The notes under the pieces were generated by a model. The model saw nothing but the letters and a program-made list of their open reading frames with translations. It did no database searches and was not told the DNA's origin. This document shows, piece after piece, positions 62,214-64,000 of a stretch of 64,000 nucleotides of DNA (position 1 is its first letter; every line of letters starts with the position of its first letter). Source of the stretch: Polytrichum commune (Eukaryota > Streptophyta > Polytrichopsida > Polytrichales > Polytrichaceae); the NCBI GenBank assembly GCA_950295325.1, contig OX485805.1:44850758-44914757 (forward strand), given 5' to 3'. Both the position numbers and the translations under genes were made by a program.

Positions 62214-63474
62214 GCAACCTTGTAGCCCTGGAGGAGCTCGATTTTGCAAGATGTCGGGCATTGAAAACGATCCTGGAAAGCTTTGGCAACTTGACGAAAC
62301 TAAAAATACTGCGCATGTATGAATGTGAGGCTTTGGAGGAGTTCCCTATTGGAGTAAGCAACCTGATAGCGTTGGAGGAGCTCGATTACGCAAGATGTCC
62401 GGCATTGAAAACGATCCCGGAAAGCTTTGGCAACTTGACGAAACTGAAAATGTTGTACATGTCTGGATGCAAGGCTTTGGAGGAGTTCCCTGTTGGAGTA
62501 AGCAACCTTGTAGCCCTGGAGGAGCTCCATTTTGCAAGATGTCGGGCATTGAAAACGATCCCCGAAAGCTTTGGCAACTTGACGAAACTAAAAATACTGC
62601 ACATGTATGAATGTGAGGCTTTGGAGGAGTTCCCTATTGGAGTAAGCAATCTTATAGCCCTTGAGGAGCTCCATTTCCAAACATGTTGGGCATTGAAAAC
62701 GATCCCGGAAAGCTTTGGCAACTTGACAAAACTGAAAATGTTGTACATGTCTCGATGCGAGGCTTTGGAGGAGTTCCCTGTTGGAGTAAGCAACCTTGTA
62801 GCCCTTGAGGAGCTCCATTTCCAAGCATGTCGGGCATTGAAAACGATCCCGGAAAGCTTTGGCAACTTGACAAAACTGAAAATGTTGTACATGTCTCGAT
62901 GCGAGGCTTTGGAGGAGTTCCCTATTGGAGTAAGCAACCTTGTAGCCCTTGAGGAGCTCCATTTCCAAACATGTCGGGCATTGAAAACGATCCCGGAAAG
63001 CTTTGGCAACTTGACGAAACTTAAAATACTGCGCATGTCTGAATGTAAGGCTTTGGAGGAGTTCCCTGTTGGAGTAAGCAACCTCGTAGCCCTGGAGGAG
63101 CTCCATTTTGCAAGATGTCCGGCATTGAAAACGATCCCGGAAAGCTTTGGCAACTTGACGAAACTGAAAATGTTGTACATGTCTGGATGCAAGGCTTTGG
63201 AGGAGTTCCCTGTTGGAGTAAGCAACCTTGTAGCCTTGGAGGAGCTCGATTTCGCAAGATGTCGGGCATTCAAAACGATCCCGGAAAGCTTTGGCAACTT
63301 GACAAAACTAAAAATACTGCGCATGTATGAATGTGAGGCTTTGGAGGAGTTCCCTATTGGAGTAAGCAACCTGATAGCGTTGGAGGAGCTCAATTACGCA
63401 AGATGTCCGGCATTGAAAACGATCCCGGAAAGCTTTGGCAACTTGACAAAACTGAAAATATTGCGCAGATGTAT
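62177..63474 (+). repeat. LRR macro-repeat unit 2 (1,298 bp), open in a shifted frame
   Basis: This is a near-identical copy of unit 1 at an offset of exactly 1,298 bp (for example TTGCGCAG at 62163 and 63461). It encodes the same nine LRR repeats without interruption, but in a different frame from the upstream gene (continuous from 62105 to the stop at 63511). It carries the same two-base insertion at its right junction. It is either untranslated tail, a second coding part joined by splicing, or a recently duplicated piece. Confidence 0.88.
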
Positions 63475-64000
63475 GAATGTGAGGCTTTGGAGGAGTTCCC
63501 TGTTGGAGTGAGCAACCTTGTAGCCCTGGAGGAGCTCGATTTTGCAAGATGTCGGGCATTGAAAACGATCCTGGAAAGCTTTGGCAACTTGACGAAACTA
63601 AAAATACTGCGCATGTATGAATGTGAGGCTTTGGAGGAGTTCCCTATTGGAGTAAGCAACCTGATAGCGTTGGAGGAGCTCGATTACGCAAGATGTCCGG
63701 CATTGAAAACGATCACGGAAAGCTTTGGCAACTTGACGAAACTGAAAATGTTGTACATGTCTGGATGCAAGGCTTTGGAGGAGTTCCCTGTTGGAGTAAG
63801 CAACCTTGTAGCCCTGGAGGAGCTCCATTTTGCAAGATGTCGGGCATTGAAAACGATCCCCGAAAGCTTTGGCAACTTGACGAAACTAAAAATACTGCAC
63901 ATGTATGAATGTGAGGCTTTGGAGGAGTTCCCTATTGGAGTAAGCAATCTTATAGCCCTTGAGGAGCTCCATTTCCAAACATGTTGGGCATTGAAAACGA
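63475..64000 (+). repeat. LRR macro-repeat unit 3, partial
   Basis: This is the third copy, cut by the window end after about 3.6 of the 144-bp repeats, in the third frame. It differs from unit 2 at 63715 (A instead of C, changing a conserved Pro codon in ESFGN-preceding text to Thr), so it is not a simple assembly echo of unit 2 at that position. Confidence 0.85.

Larger units (their letters stand above)
60591..64000 (+). repeat. 144-bp LRR repeat array, about 23-24 copies, running off the window
   Basis: A 144-bp unit coding two 24-residue LRRs repeats head to tail from 60591, with copies beginning at 60591, 60735, 60879 and so on. Positions 1-10 read ECEALEEFP(V/I) or close variants. Variation is concentrated at a few residues after EEL (H/D/N then F/Y then A/Q/V), which would line the LRR surface. 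The array is open on the opposite strand as well, because 144 is a multiple of three. Those antisense frames are not genes. Confidence 0.93.

Noticed and set aside
61088-63393. Long minus-strand open frames (up to 335 codons) across the LRR array
   Set aside because: They are antisense shadows. The 144-bp unit is a multiple of three, so any stop-free frame in one repeat is stop-free in all. No start context or domain supports them.
1-64000. CRISPR arrays, bacterial operons, ribosome binding sites
   Set aside because: The window is a plant nuclear sequence with spliced genes. The regular repeats seen are LRR coding repeats, promoter repeats or MITE interiors, not direct repeats with unique spacers.
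1-64000. tRNA, rRNA or known conserved microRNA genes
   Set aside because: I looked for T-loop text and for familiar mature microRNA sequences and recognised none. A covariance-model search would be decisive.

Overview
The window is nuclear DNA of a land plant, AT-rich and gene-poor, with spliced genes separated by long stretches of decayed repeats. Recognisable genes are a cytosolic thioredoxin h, the AAA ATPase FIGL1, the signal recognition particle subunit SRP19, a SINA-type E3 ubiquitin ligase, and an immune-receptor-like gene that joins a protein kinase, an NB-ARC domain and leucine-rich repeats. The kinase-NBS-LRR class is known from mosses, so a moss is the most likely source. This is an inference from one gene, not proof.

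Layout. 0-3.4 kb: two inverted-repeat (MITE-like) elements and simple repeats. 3.4-7.9 kb, minus strand: a three-exon gene I do not recognise, built from repeated modules with the shared core SPNLTPPGR. 7.9-15.3 kb: no supported gene. 15.3-17.1 kb: thioredoxin h in three short exons. 17.1-25 kb: a hAT-type MITE with an exact 8-bp target duplication, and a broken hAT transposase. 25-32.6 kb: FIGL1 in 14 exons, with a 330-bp tandem duplication upstream. 34.5-35.8 kb: SRP19 behind a 127-bp tandem repeat that carries telo-box motifs. 36.9-39.1 kb, minus strand: SINA-like ligase, followed upstream by a broken family-1 beta-glucosidase fragment. 40-57 kb: intergenic, with direct repeats, a 1.2-kb foldback, a nested repeat mosaic and a second copy of the hAT MITE. 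57.0 kb to the end: the kinase-NB-ARC-LRR gene, whose LRR region becomes a tandem array.

The most unusual locus is the right-hand end. A 144-bp (48-residue, two-LRR) repeat is itself packaged into 1,298-bp macro-repeats (9 x 144 + 2). The two extra bases at each junction shift the frame, so the first reading frame ends at 62213 while unbroken LRR coding continues in another frame and runs off the window.

The genes do not form a pathway. FIGL1 (meiotic recombination), SRP19 (protein targeting), SINA (ubiquitylation) and thioredoxin (redox) are independent housekeeping or regulatory genes. All exon models were made by eye from splice sites, phase continuity and family knowledge; none was checked against transcripts.
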